Shown here: positions 34,452 through 43,704 of the stretch, in pieces
How the letters are laid out: every line of letters starts with the position of its first letter
Position numbering within the stretch: position 1 is the stretch's first letter
DNA from: CAIZQW01 sp942493055
GTDB taxonomy: Bacteria; Verrucomicrobiota; Kiritimatiellia; RFP12; UBA1067
DNA: 64,000 bases
Direction: 5' to 3'
Assembly: GCA_942493055.1 (NCBI GenBank)
Contig: OW818680.1
Coordinates: 5,456,001 to 5,520,000 of the forward strand
The notes under the pieces: model-generated
Database searches by the model: none
What the model saw: only the letters and a program-made list of their open reading frames with translations
Told to the model about the DNA's origin: nothing
Position numbers and translations under genes: made by a program

Positions 34452-35870
34452 ATGTTTCAAGGTGACAAAAAGTTTGGGCAGTCGATTCTTCACAAGCAAG
34501 AAGAGTGGTTAAAGCAGAAGTTGATTCCGTGGGTGCCGAAATGGCTGGAGACAAACCATCTCACGCTGCTCTCCATTGCTTGGTCTGTCTTAGTCGTCGC
34601 CTTCAGTTACCTTGCACGTATCAATGTGCATTGGCTCTGGGCGGTCTGCGGAATGATCTTCGCCCAATACATCACGGACTTGCTGGATGGCGCCATCGGA
34701 CGCCTGCGGAACACGGGGCTGGTGAAGTGGGGGTTCTACATGGACCACTTCCTGGACTTCATCTTCCTCTGCGCCATGCTGATCGGCTATGCGCTCCTGA
34801 TCCCCCAGGCGTATCGCACGAACGTCTTCTTTATCATGACCATCTTCACCGGGTTCATGGTCCATTCATTCCTCTCCTTTGCTGCAACCAATCGCTTCCA
34901 GATTGCCTACATGGGCATTGGGCCGACGGAGATTCGCATTGCTTTCATTCTTGCGAATATCGTCATTATTGTCACCGGAACACTGGTTATCATCAAAGTC
35001 ATCCCCTATCTGGTGATTATTGCATTCTTCGGCTTGTGCGTCAGTGTCTATCGGATGCAACAGGAGCTATGGAAAATTGACATGGCCGCTAAAAAGGGGG
35101 TTGAGGTGAATGTGCCGCATCCCAGCCAACATCGCAAACGTTTCGCGATTTGCCTTGTCCTGGCGATCGGCGGCTTTTACTGTCTCTGGGTGCCCAGCAC
35201 CTATTCGATTGTGCAGACGGGCTCAGTGATTCTCTTTACTGCAGCGATAACCATGCTCCTTGTTTCCGTGGCTGACTTGCACCGTTTGCGCCAGACTAAG
35301 CGCCTCTTCAGAAGTTCCCTTCTCGTGTATGGCCCGTACCTGCTCATGGCGCTGCTGCTGATTGGCGGACTACGTGTCTGGCTGGTGCTTCAGCCCGAAC
35401 AGATGACGATCATGCTCCCTGAACAGGTCGGCAAACAGGATATTCCGGTGTTGCGTGTGCCCGTCTTACAAGGGTCGAAGGAGGAGATTATCCAGGCCTG
35501 GAAGCATTTTGAAGAGGATGAAAAGAACCTTGTTTCGTTTATTGACGGGCATGCAGGATTTTTGACCATTGATGCCGTGGCCTATCCTGAAGCCCATAAA
35601 AAGGCCTTTGAATGCTATTTTGGCGCCTATCTTCACCTCGTCTCCTCGCGCCTTGAATTGCTGAAAGCGCTTACGCCCGAAGTCGAGAAGATGATCAATG
35701 CGGAGCGCAGCAATGCGGTCCGTGCCCTCAAGTGGACGACGCTCTCTGATAAGACGATCCTTCGTGTCTATTCCGGCGGCGCGTACTCCAAGACACTGAA
35801 GGACGACAATCAATTCGACGCGGAGATCAAACGGATTACCAAGCTGTGGTGGAGTGTATTGAAGGGGTAG
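34452..35870 (+). CDS. CDP-alcohol phosphatidyltransferase family membrane protein with C-terminal extension
   Basis: 472 aa from the ATG at 34452 (AAGGAG upstream). The N-terminal ~210 residues hold six membrane segments and the signature 'DLLDGAIGRLR...G...MDHFLD', which fits D-xx-DG-xx-AR-x(8)-G-xxx-D-xxx-D except that Gly replaces the usual Ala before Arg. These enzymes move a phospho-alcohol from a CDP-lipid to an acceptor in phospholipid synthesis. Residues ~230-310 add further membrane segments, and a ~140-residue soluble tail ('QGSKEEIIQAWKHFEEDEKNL') has no family I recognise. The substrate is unknown. Confidence 0.82.
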   Translation: MFQGDKKFGQSILHKQEEWLKQKLIPWVPKWLETNHLTLLSIAWSVLVVAFSYLARINVHWLWAVCGMIFAQYITDLLDGAIGRLRNTGLVKWGFYMDHFLDFIFLCAMLIGYALLIPQAYRTNVFFIMTIFTGFMVHSFLSFAATNRFQIAYMGIGPTEIRIAFILANIVIIVTGTLVIIKVIPYLVIIAFFGLCVSVYRMQQELWKIDMAAKKGVEVNVPHPSQHRKRFAICLVLAIGGFYCLWVPSTYSIVQTGSVILFTAAITMLLVSVADLHRLRQTKRLFRSSLLVYGPYLLMALLLIGGLRVWLVLQPEQMTIMLPEQVGKQDIPVLRVPVLQGSKEEIIQAWKHFEEDEKNLVSFIDGHAGFLTIDAVAYPEAHKKAFECYFGAYLHLVSSRLELLKALTPEVEKMINAERSNAVRALKWTTLSDKTILRVYSGGAYSKTLKDDNQFDAEIKRITKLWWSVLKG

Positions 35871-35993
35871 TCCTTTACATCCTTTTTACAAACGCTTTAC
35901 ATGTCCATGACAACTGAACTTTGAGCGAGTGATACGATAGAGGCATCAACAACCCACCAGATCAACGTCTGGTACAAGAGGAAAGGTTCATCT

Positions 35994-37352
35994 ATGAAAC
36001 ACTCACTCGTCATTCAACAGCATCGTGCGCTATTCGCTGCTCTGACTGCAACAGCAACGATCCTTACGGCGTCTGGAAGTCTCTTTTCCAGCACCCCCGC
36101 GGCCATCTCCTGCAAGGTGGAGCCCGAACGCTCTGTCCTGGCAGCCGAAAAGCCGGAATCGATTATGGTCAAGGTCTCGCTGAGAGGCACGGAACGGACG
36201 CTCCACGGCGAACGCTCCCCGATTAACATGGCCCTGGTCATTGACCGCTCCGGCTCGATGAGCGGCGACCGCATTGCACAGGCTAAGGATGCGGCGATTG
36301 CCGCTGTGGAACGTCTGACGGCCTCGGATATCATCTCGGTCGTCATTTTTGACCACACCATCGACACGATTGTCCCGGCTCAATACGTGAGCAACAAACA
36401 GGATATCATTGCGCGTATCCGTGAGATTACTGCACGCGGGAACACCGCCATTTTTGGAGGCGTTTCACAGGCCGCAGCCGAGGTTCGCAAAAACATCGAA
36501 CGCGGCTATATCAACCGGATTGTCCTGCTCTCGGACGGACAGGCCAATGTGGGTCCCCAGAGTCCTGCAGATCTTGGACGTCTCGGGGTTTCCATGATGA
36601 AGGAGAAGATCTCTGTCACGACCATCGGTGTTGGACTGGGCTATAACGAAGACCTCATGACGCGTCTGGCGTCCAAGAGTGACGGTAACAGTTACTTTGT
36701 TGAGAACAGCGATGACCTGCCCCGCATCTTCAAGAGCGAACTGGGCAGCGTCCTTTCGGTGGTGGCCAAGAGTGTCCAACTTTCTGTGCGTTTCAGTTCA
36801 GGGGCGACCCCAGTTGAAATCGTCGGACGCGATGGCCATATCGACGGCAAAGTGGTCACCTTGGATTTCAATCAGATTTATAGCGCACAGGAGAAGTATG
36901 TCCTGATCCGTACGGAATGCGAGCCCGGCAAAAGCGGCGATTCCCGTACGATTGCACACGCAGATGTCTCGTTTAAAGATGTTGAAGCCAATACATCACG
37001 GCGTGTTTCCGCCGTTGGGACGGTCAAATTTAGTGAAAGTGCCGTTGTTGTGCGCGAAAGCGTGAAAAAGGATGTTGTCCGGGAAGCGGCGCTTAACTAT
37101 AATACAAAGATCGTTGAGCAAGCGATCCGTCTGGCGGACGAAGGCAAACGTGAAGAGGCTGCTCAGTTATTTGAACGTCAGGCGGCTACGTTGAAAAAGC
37201 AGGCGGCGGATTATGACTTGCGTGATTTGAGCGCAGAGGCGGACTATCAGATGAGCAACTCCATGAAGGTTAAATCATCAGGCTTGGATGCCCGGAGCCG
37301 CAAAGAGAATGTGCAACGTAATTTTGAAGTGCAGCAACAGATGAAGCAATAG
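35994..37352 (+). CDS. Secreted VWA-domain protein
   Basis: 452 aa. A strong ribosome-binding site (GAGGAAAGG) precedes the ATG. A signal peptide or anchor (about 14-36) is followed by a von Willebrand A domain with the metal-binding MIDAS motif 'DRSGSMSG' (Asp84) and 'LLSDGQANVG'. A beta-sandwich follows, and then a helical C-terminal segment rich in Lys/Glu/Gln ('AAQLFERQAATLKKQAADYDL'). VWA proteins of this type resemble the YfbK/calcium-activated-channel-like group and mediate metal-dependent protein binding in the periplasm. It sits 6 nt ahead of a histidine kinase, so it may feed or report to that two-component system. Confidence 0.85.
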   Translation: MKHSLVIQQHRALFAALTATATILTASGSLFSSTPAAISCKVEPERSVLAAEKPESIMVKVSLRGTERTLHGERSPINMALVIDRSGSMSGDRIAQAKDAAIAAVERLTASDIISVVIFDHTIDTIVPAQYVSNKQDIIARIREITARGNTAIFGGVSQAAAEVRKNIERGYINRIVLLSDGQANVGPQSPADLGRLGVSMMKEKISVTTIGVGLGYNEDLMTRLASKSDGNSYFVENSDDLPRIFKSELGSVLSVVAKSVQLSVRFSSGATPVEIVGRDGHIDGKVVTLDFNQIYSAQEKYVLIRTECEPGKSGDSRTIAHADVSFKDVEANTSRRVSAVGTVKFSESAVVVRESVKKDVVREAALNYNTKIVEQAIRLADEGKREEAAQLFERQAATLKKQAADYDLRDLSAEADYQMSNSMKVKSSGLDARSRKENVQRNFEVQQQMKQ

Positions 37353-37358
37353 AACTTT

Positions 37359-38957
37359 ATGCCTCGTAAAACACCTCTTTTTTATCTTCTCTTAATCGCC
37401 ATTCCGGCCGTCATGCTCACTTTGGCTGCAGTCCGGCTGCTCATGGGCGTGCGGGAACAACTGGCTGCTCTTGAGCTGGACCGCAACCGGAATATCGCGG
37501 AGAAAGTTTCCAGGGAGGTGAACGTTTGGCTAACGGCGCTTCAAACGGATCTGCTGCGTCAGGTCGAGACGCTCCCTCAAAAGGACTTGCCCCTGGAACT
37601 GCGCACGTTCCAGCGGGAAAGTCCCTTTGTCCGGAACGTCTTTGTCTGGGAGAAGGAGAAGGGGGTGGTCTTTCCGCTCTCAGCCCAGATAGAGAACGAG
37701 GAGCAACGTTTTCTCATTCGTTTTGCGCCGCTCTTTAAAGGCGATTACGCCTGGCAGGAGAATACGACGGAGGGGGACACCACCTCCAGCCTGAGGTCCA
37801 AAGTTCAGGTCCTGAAACGCAGATCGGGCTGGATACCCTGGTTCGAAGGCAATCAACTCCATTTGCTGGGGTGGACGGAGTTGGGGGCGAAACAAATTGC
37901 AGGCGTGGAGCTGGAGATGAGCGCTGTGCTGGCGCGGTTGCCGCCTGTATTAGTGCCCTGGACCTACGGACGGCAAGGCGGACAAGGCGTTGAGCTGACA
38001 ACCGGCCAGGATATCTTGCTCTCGGCAGGCATGTCCGGTTCCCCGGATGAAAACAAGCCAGAATCGAAAATGAAGGCGGCTTTCGAACTATCGCTTGCGC
38101 CAACTCTGCCCCATTGGAACTTGAAGATTTATCCGCTAAAGGGGGGCGCAAAGGTTGCTGAGCGGACCATTATATTGATCGGCGGAATTGTAATCCTGCT
38201 GTTAGCGGGGTCACTCGTCGCTGGCGGCTTCCTGCTGGTGCGCGATGCCGCCCGTCAGCGCCACGATGCCTTACAAAAAACGATGTTCGTCTCCAATGTC
38301 TCGCACGAGCTGAAGACCCCGCTCACCAGCATCCGGATGTATGCGGAGCTGTTAGCGGACGGTAAGGCGCAAACCGCTGATACGGTGAAGCAGTATCTCG
38401 GTGTGATCGTGACAGAGAGCGAGCGGTTGACGCGTCTGGTGAACAATGTGCTGGACTTTGGCCGGCTGGAGCAAAAGCGCCGAACCTATCATTGCGAGAC
38501 GCTCGTGCTGGCGGATTATGTGACCGCAGCAGTTGAACCGATGCGCGGGATTGTAGAATCTGCAGATATGAAGTTAGTTGTGAAGAACGAAGCGGAGGCG
38601 CGTGTGCTAGCGGATCGCGATGCCCTTAATCAAGTGCTGGTCAACTTGATTGACAATGCCTGCAAATATGCATGCGAAGGAAAAGAGATCACGATAATGA
38701 GCGGGGTCGAAGGCCGCAAGGCGTTTGTCCGCGTGGCAGATCGAGGGCCGGGGATACCGCGGGCGTTTGCAGGACGCATCTTTGAGCGGTTCTTCCGCGT
38801 GGATGACTCTGTGACTGCAACCGTGGGCGGCAGCGGCCTTGGATTAAGCATTGCGAAGCAGCTCATGCAGGGCATGGGAGGCGATGTGCAATGGAGTGCT
38901 CGCGAAGGAGGCGGAAGCGTCTTTACAGTGACGTTGCCGATGGAGGTGAAACCATGA
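37359..38957 (+). CDS. Sensor histidine kinase
   Basis: 532 aa. Two membrane segments (about 7-27 and 265-292) bracket a ~235-residue periplasmic sensor domain of no family I recognise. The HisKA domain has the phospho-accepting histidine in 'VSNVSHELKTPLTS' (His316). The HATPase domain shows the N-box 'QVLVNLIDNACKY', 'DRGPGIP' and 'GGSGLGLSI'. There is no HAMP linker. It would phosphorylate the response regulator, whose start codon overlaps this stop (ATGA). Confidence 0.95.
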   Translation: MPRKTPLFYLLLIAIPAVMLTLAAVRLLMGVREQLAALELDRNRNIAEKVSREVNVWLTALQTDLLRQVETLPQKDLPLELRTFQRESPFVRNVFVWEKEKGVVFPLSAQIENEEQRFLIRFAPLFKGDYAWQENTTEGDTTSSLRSKVQVLKRRSGWIPWFEGNQLHLLGWTELGAKQIAGVELEMSAVLARLPPVLVPWTYGRQGGQGVELTTGQDILLSAGMSGSPDENKPESKMKAAFELSLAPTLPHWNLKIYPLKGGAKVAERTIILIGGIVILLLAGSLVAGGFLLVRDAARQRHDALQKTMFVSNVSHELKTPLTSIRMYAELLADGKAQTADTVKQYLGVIVTESERLTRLVNNVLDFGRLEQKRRTYHCETLVLADYVTAAVEPMRGIVESADMKLVVKNEAEARVLADRDALNQVLVNLIDNACKYACEGKEITIMSGVEGRKAFVRVADRGPGIPRAFAGRIFERFFRVDDSVTATVGGSGLGLSIAKQLMQGMGGDVQWSAREGGGSVFTVTLPMEVKP

Positions 38958-39646
38958 GCAAGCAGCGCATCTTAGTTGCCGAGGATGATACGAATATCAG
39001 GAATGGCCTTTTCGCTCTGCTGCAGGCTGAGGGATATGATGTGTGTGTTGCCAAGGACGGGGAAGAGGCCATCAAGCGTTATACAGAACGCAAACCGGAT
39101 TTGGTGATTTTAGATATTATGATGCCTAAGAAGAGCGGCTATGATGTGTGCAGGGCCATTCGCGCAAAAGACCTTCATACGCCGCTCATCATGCTGACGG
39201 CCAAAGGTGAGGAGATCGACAAGGTGTTGGGCCTTGGGCTGGGTGCGGATGACTATGTCACCAAGCCCTTCAGCACACGCGAACTCGTGGCCCGCGTCGC
39301 GGCAGTCCTCCGAAGAAGCGGCGTGGCTGTAGAGGTGCCAGCGGAAGAAAAGGGCGTCTTTAAAATCGGCAAGGCAGAGATTGATCCGAAGCGGTATGAG
39401 GTCCGGACAAAAGAGGGCGCTGAGCCGTTGAGCGACAAAGAGATGAAGTTGATCCAATACTTTCATCAACATCCCGACGAAGTCCTCTCCCGTGACGCGC
39501 TCCTCAATGCCGTCTGGGGCATTGACTATTTTGGCAACACGCGTACACTCGACCAACATGTGGCGCTGATCCGCAAAAAATTGGGATCATCCGCCGAGGC
39601 CATCCAGACTGTACATGGCGTGGGCTATCGGCTGGAGGAGAAATAA
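38954..39646 (+). CDS. OmpR/PhoB-family response regulator
   Basis: 230 aa from the ATG at 38954, overlapping the kinase stop by four bases. The receiver domain has the acidic pair in 'VAEDDTNIR', phospho-acceptor Asp54 in 'LVILDIMMPKKSGYD', and the conserved Lys in 'DDYVTKPFS'. A winged-helix DNA-binding domain follows ('EMKLIQYFHQHPDEVLSRDAL', 'RTLDQHVALIRKKLG'). Its targets are unknown; the VWA gene of the same operon is a natural candidate for autoregulation. Confidence 0.95.
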   Translation: MSKQRILVAEDDTNIRNGLFALLQAEGYDVCVAKDGEEAIKRYTERKPDLVILDIMMPKKSGYDVCRAIRAKDLHTPLIMLTAKGEEIDKVLGLGLGADDYVTKPFSTRELVARVAAVLRRSGVAVEVPAEEKGVFKIGKAEIDPKRYEVRTKEGAEPLSDKEMKLIQYFHQHPDEVLSRDALLNAVWGIDYFGNTRTLDQHVALIRKKLGSSAEAIQTVHGVGYRLEEK

Positions 39647-39709
39647 TAACAAGGTTCATTCGAATTTCCAGAGGCGAAACATGAGCCACTTCGAAGCGAA
39701 TAAAGTAGT

Positions 39710-39837
39710 GGGAGCTTCCAGCTCCCTCTTGCGGGAGCAGGATGCTCCCGCTACAATGAAGAAAGTAGGGGGAGCTTCCAGCTCCCTCTTGCGGGAGCAA
39801 GATGCTTCCGCTACTTTACAGGAGCAGGATGCTCGCG
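39710..39837. repeat. REP-like repeat pair
   Basis: Two 45-nt copies, 60 nt apart (39710-39754 and 39770-39814), contain nested hairpins such as GGGAGC-ttcca-GCTCCC and GCGGGAGC-aggat-GCTCCCGC. A third partial copy lies at 39821-39837. The sequence does not match the arrays near 2-3 kb. Its right end joins the antitoxin remnant. Confidence 0.85.
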
Positions 39838-40040
39838 AAGTTTTTATTTTGAAGCGCGGAAGACAGAGACTTGCAGAGTTGCGGCCTCTTCCGAGGGGAC
39901 GCACTTTGCGTTCGCTTCCCAATATCTTGACCTCGTTGCCTAGACTTTCCGCAACGGAGTCGAAGTCATTTGAGAAAGATATGGTCGCCCTCCGTAAGGG
40001 GAGCCGACGCGAGGAGGTTAAGGATCCATGGATAAAATGA
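39834..40040 (+). pseudogene. Remnant of a Phd/YefM-type antitoxin, 5' end replaced by REP-like repeats
   Basis: The frame reads 'REVFILKRGRQRLAELRPLP' and then 'GRTLRSLPNILTSLPRL' and 'DPWIK'. This is the C-terminal two thirds of a type II antitoxin partner of VapC toxins, which usually ends in 'DPWES' or similar. The DNA-binding N-terminal third ('...ISVTEASRNFSD...' in intact relatives) is absent; repeat sequence runs directly into residue ~30 of the domain. The next remnant overlaps its stop codon in the order normal for such operons. Recognition is by memory of family patterns. Confidence 0.6.
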
Positions 40041-40156
40041 TTGGGTTGCATGATTCGTGGATTGCAGCACAGTTCATTGAACATAGGCTGACGCTGGTCA
40101 CCCGAAATGTACGTGAATTTAATCGTGTGCCAGGCCTTTCCGTGGAACAGTGGTGA
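40028..40156 (+). pseudogene. Remnant of a VapC-type PIN-domain toxin with internal deletion
   Basis: A 42-residue frame begins 'MDKMI', as the start of a VapC would, and jumps to 'HDSWIAAQFIEHRLTLVTRN' and 'VREFNRVPGLSVEQW', the standard PIN-domain end. About 80 central residues, with most of the acidic catalytic site, are missing, and the frame is kept. The product cannot be an active RNase. Confidence 0.75.
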
Positions 40157-40232
40157 TCCTTATGGTTCACCCCTAATAGAGCTTTTCACTGGTCCCGTTA
40201 GCATCAAGCTGCGAGGCCAGAAAGGGGATGAA

Positions 40233-42503
40233 ATGAAGTTAATGATGAGTTGTTGTTTGGCTTGTTTTGGTTTGTCACTCGCTTGTGCTGAGGATATGTG
40301 GACATTGACAAAGCCCAGCACGTTTGGACGCGATGCAAAGGCGACGGCTGAAGTGGTTGGCGATGAAGTCAAGATGACGTTTGAGGGCAAACAGGACTGG
40401 GCGCTTCATGGCATGGGGCGTATTCCTGTAAAACCATGGGAGTCTTTTAAGCTGTACGTTCACGTGAAGGGCAAAGGACATGTCGATTTAAGTGCTGTGA
40501 CCTACGATGATAAAGGCCAGGCGATCAGTTGGTCGTTCGGAACCAAGAGCGTCCAGGTGTCGGACGCCTGGCAGCTCGTCGAGACGAAGATCATTGTTCC
40601 GAAGAGGGTGGCACACATTGAGCCGCGCTTGATGGGGAATGGGGCTGTCGCTTTCTCTGCAAAGGGGTTTGCTGTGATGCGGAGCAAGGAGCAGTTGTCT
40701 GTTAAAAGCGGGAAGCATGCCTTTGGCGCGCTCGAAGTTATCTATGGCGAAGAGGGGCTTCAAATTAACGCGAAAGGTTACTCCACGGGCTTCTCACCCC
40801 ATTGGCTGGTTCTGGATGCCGAGCAGAAGGGGCAAGGGGTCTCTCTCAAGCTCTTAAGCGTTGAGGATTCAAAGATCTACCGTGCAGGGCTTGCCCTTGA
40901 AAAAAATGAGTTGGTTGTGGAATTGAACGGGGAAGGGACGCTCTCCAAGGATGTTGTCTTTCCTCCTGCATTCAATACATCCGCAGGCGATCGGATAATT
41001 CTTCCTGAAAATGAAGGCATGGGGTATCCGGTTGATGAATTAGACTTGAAGCTCCACTCCTTGATCATGTTTGGCGGCCACGGTTTGTGCATGTCCTTCT
41101 ATGGCGTGGCGTCCGATGCAACAGGTGCAGGGTGGATGGCGCTGGTCGAGACTTCCGATGACGCGGAGGTGGGCTTCTCAAAACAGAGCGGCCGCTGGCA
41201 GGTAACCACAGAATGGCTGGCGCAGAAACATCAGTTCGGTTATGCACGGAAAGTACGTTATGTCTTCTTTGATAAGGGCGGACATGTCGCCATGTGCAAA
41301 CGGTACCGCCAATATGCACAGGAGATCGGCCGTCTTAAAACCTTTACGGAGAAGGTCAAGGAACGTCCGGCCGTTGATAGCCTGATCGGCGCAGCGAACA
41401 TCTGGTTCATGGATAACGCCAAACTGAGTGTTCAAATCGCGCAGGAGATGCAGGCGACCGGTATGGAGCGACTGCTCTGGAGCGCGAATGGTCCGGCAGA
41501 AAAGATTGCGGCCATGAATGCCATGACAAATGTGCTGACGAGTCGCTACGACATCTACAGCGATGTCATGGACCCCGCGAACTTCCCGTTGCTCAGATGG
41601 CAGCACTCGGATTGGACAACCGCGGCCTTCCCTCAGGATATTACCTGGGATAAGCCTGATGGAACCATGCGCCAGGCCTGGGGTGTTGAACGCAAAGATG
41701 GGAACGGCATGGTCCATTGTGTCTCCCTGTGCGATCGTCAGTCCGCGCCCTATGCGCGAGAACGCATCAAAAAGGAGCTGGAAACCAAGCCGTTCAAGTG
41801 CCGCTTCATTGACACAGCAACCGCCTGTTCCTGGCAGGAGTGTTGGAATCCGGCCCATCCCATGACCCGTACAGATAGCCGCGAGGCGCGTATCAAGTTG
41901 CTGAATGTGGTCTCGAAAGAATGCGGATTGGTCTGCGGCAGCGAGACAGGCCATGATGTCGTTGTCCCGGTCTGCGATTACTTTGAAGGGATGCTGAGTA
42001 TCGGCCGTTACCGCGTGCCGGATTCAGGACGCAAGATGCAGGAAATCTGGGAGGATGTTCCTGCTCCTGTTGAAAAGTTCCAGGTCGGTGAAAAATACCG
42101 TCTGCCCTTGTGGGAGTTGGTCTACCATGATTGCGTAGTGGCTCAATGGTATTGGGGCGACTATAACAACAAGCTGCCGAAAATCTGGCGCAAACGCGAC
42201 TTGTTTAATGCCCTTTATGGTACGCCGCCCATGTACATGTTTTCCAACAAGATGTGGACGGAGATGAAGGATCGTTTTGCGGCCAGCTACAATATCGCGC
42301 AACCTGTTTCACGCATGACCGGCTATTCGGAAATGACGGATCATCAGATCCTTTCGCGGGATCGCACGGTCCAGCGCACATGCTTTGCGAATGGTGTCGT
42401 AGTCACGGTCAACTTCGGTGAGAAGCCCTTCACGACAAAGGAAGGCGATGTCATCGCCCCGCTTGACCTCAAGATTTTTCCTGCGCGTAGATCTGCTCAA
42501 TAA
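40233..42503 (+). CDS. Secreted DUF5696-like glycoside-hydrolase-type protein
   Basis: 756 aa from the ATG at 40233 (AAAGGGG upstream), chosen because it begins a good signal peptide (about 1-20, 'LSLACA' cleavage). The upstream in-frame start would lie in the toxin remnant. An N-terminal jelly-roll region (about 20-180) is followed by a beta-sandwich and then a TIM-barrel-like part ('AANIWFMDNAKLSVQIAQEM', 'CRFIDTATACSWQECWNP', 'CGSETGHDVVVPVCDYFEG'). This resembles the DUF5696/GH101-like clan of glycosidases. The substrate and catalytic residues cannot be assigned with confidence. Its end overlaps the convergent oxidoreductase gene by 35 bp. Confidence 0.65.
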   Translation: MKLMMSCCLACFGLSLACAEDMWTLTKPSTFGRDAKATAEVVGDEVKMTFEGKQDWALHGMGRIPVKPWESFKLYVHVKGKGHVDLSAVTYDDKGQAISWSFGTKSVQVSDAWQLVETKIIVPKRVAHIEPRLMGNGAVAFSAKGFAVMRSKEQLSVKSGKHAFGALEVIYGEEGLQINAKGYSTGFSPHWLVLDAEQKGQGVSLKLLSVEDSKIYRAGLALEKNELVVELNGEGTLSKDVVFPPAFNTSAGDRIILPENEGMGYPVDELDLKLHSLIMFGGHGLCMSFYGVASDATGAGWMALVETSDDAEVGFSKQSGRWQVTTEWLAQKHQFGYARKVRYVFFDKGGHVAMCKRYRQYAQEIGRLKTFTEKVKERPAVDSLIGAANIWFMDNAKLSVQIAQEMQATGMERLLWSANGPAEKIAAMNAMTNVLTSRYDIYSDVMDPANFPLLRWQHSDWTTAAFPQDITWDKPDGTMRQAWGVERKDGNGMVHCVSLCDRQSAPYARERIKKELETKPFKCRFIDTATACSWQECWNPAHPMTRTDSREARIKLLNVVSKECGLVCGSETGHDVVVPVCDYFEGMLSIGRYRVPDSGRKMQEIWEDVPAPVEKFQVGEKYRLPLWELVYHDCVVAQWYWGDYNNKLPKIWRKRDLFNALYGTPPMYMFSNKMWTEMKDRFAASYNIAQPVSRMTGYSEMTDHQILSRDRTVQRTCFANGVVVTVNFGEKPFTTKEGDVIAPLDLKIFPARRSAQ

Positions 42504-43491
42504 GGGCCACGGATCGGCGCGCGGATAGGGCGTTGGCATCAGACATGTCGCCCGTTTCCAGCGCGTGGATGAACTCTTTGAAGCATGCGGTATGGAGGTC
42601 GTGCGTCATTGCGCCGGGCGCTGCTGCGCCAGCGGCGGTCAAGGTGCTCAGGCCAAAGGCTTTTAGAATCTCTGCATCCTCAGGCTTGGGATTCTTAAAG
42701 GTGTATTGCGCGAGCTTATCATCAACCATGACCAGCGCGCCTTCCGTGCCGAAGATTTCGAGTCGCTTCGGATTGCCTGGCCATGCGGAGGTCGTGCCGT
42801 GAATCATTCCGACTGCGCCATTCTTCCATTTCAGTGCGATGACCGCGGCGTCTTCTGTTTCAATGCCGTGGCCGACGGAGGAGGTGACAGCCTTGACACA
42901 GTCAGGCATCGGAAAGAGGTCGAGCATGATGTCGATCATATGGATGGCCTGATTCATGAGTGCGCCGCCACCATCCAGCTCCCATTTTCCATGCCAGGAG
43001 GAGTCGTCGTAATAGGACTGGTCGCGCCACCAGGGGACATGGACGCCGATGTTGGTGATCTTGCCGAAGCGTCCCTCCTGCAAGGCTGCTCGAATGTGTT
43101 TCAACACCGGCATGTGGCGGAGTTGGAAGATGCAGCCGAGGCGCGTGCCTGCTGCTTGATGCGCAGCGATCATCTGGTCGATGCGCGCGGTGGTGATTTC
43201 AAGTGGCTTTTCGACCAAGGCATGCTTGCCCAGCTTGGCCGCTGCAAGCGCGCCGTCCAGGTGAAGCGCTGAGGCAGTTGCAACGCAGAGAATGTCGGCT
43301 TGTTGCAATGCCGTCTCAACAGAGTCGAAAGCGGCGCAATTAAACTCCTTTGCAAGTTCGTTTGCCTTGGAGATGTTCCGGCCACAGAAGCCGATGAGCT
43401 GCGCATTGGGAATGTCCTGTATGGCTCGCGCATGAAACTTGGCAATGAGCCCTGTCCCTTGGATCACAAATCGATATGGTTTTGTTTTCAT
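42469..43491 (-). CDS. Gfo/Idh/MocA-family NAD(P)-dependent oxidoreductase
   Basis: 340 aa. The N-terminal Rossmann fold ('RFVIQGTGLIAKFHARAIQ') has the family motif 'ALVEKPLEITTARID' with the EKP lysine, and the C-terminal substrate domain has 'GGGALMNQAIHMIDIMLDLFP' with the histidine typical of the active site. Members oxidise or reduce sugars, inositols and related compounds; the exact substrate is unknown. It is cytoplasmic. It overlaps tail to tail with the preceding plus-strand gene. Confidence 0.92.
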   Translation of the reverse strand: MKTKPYRFVIQGTGLIAKFHARAIQDIPNAQLIGFCGRNISKANELAKEFNCAAFDSVETALQQADILCVATASALHLDGALAAAKLGKHALVEKPLEITTARIDQMIAAHQAAGTRLGCIFQLRHMPVLKHIRAALQEGRFGKITNIGVHVPWWRDQSYYDDSSWHGKWELDGGGALMNQAIHMIDIMLDLFPMPDCVKAVTSSVGHGIETEDAAVIALKWKNGAVGMIHGTTSAWPGNPKRLEIFGTEGALVMVDDKLAQYTFKNPKPEDAEILKAFGLSTLTAAGAAAPGAMTHDLHTACFKEFIHALETGDMSDANALSARRSVALIEQIYAQEKS

Positions 43492-43557
43492 TTGTTACCT
43501 CTGATTCAATTTTTCACCACGAAACACACAAAATACACGAAAAAAGCAATATCCTTT

Positions 43558-43647
43558 GCGGCTCACCGAGACGGTTCGCCCTACCCGCTTCGCACGGGTC
43601 ATCTGTCTGCTCCGAAGGAGGTAGGGCGAACCGTCTCGGTGAGCCGC
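43558..43647. repeat. Perfect 27-bp palindromic element
   Basis: 43558-43584 is the exact reverse complement of 43621-43647; the 36-nt interior is not palindromic. It lies between the oxidoreductase and folC, outside any gene. The size and exactness suggest a recently moved small palindromic repeat. Confidence 0.9.
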
Positions 43648-43662
43648 TAGGTCCAAAAAATA

Positions 43663-43694
43663 ATAAGGCAATAAGGCAATAAGGCAATAAGGCA
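43663..43694. repeat. 8-nt microsatellite
   Basis: ATAAGGCA repeated four times, 10 nt before the folC stop codon (read on the minus strand, just downstream of the gene). Confidence 0.9.
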
Positions 43695-43704
43695 ATTCTC
43701 CCCT

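Noticed and set aside
43558..43694. CRISPR array
   Set aside because: Only one inverted pair and an 8-nt microsatellite; no regular repeat-spacer pattern and no cas genes. The same holds for the arrays at 1.7-3.4 kb, which have no unique spacers.
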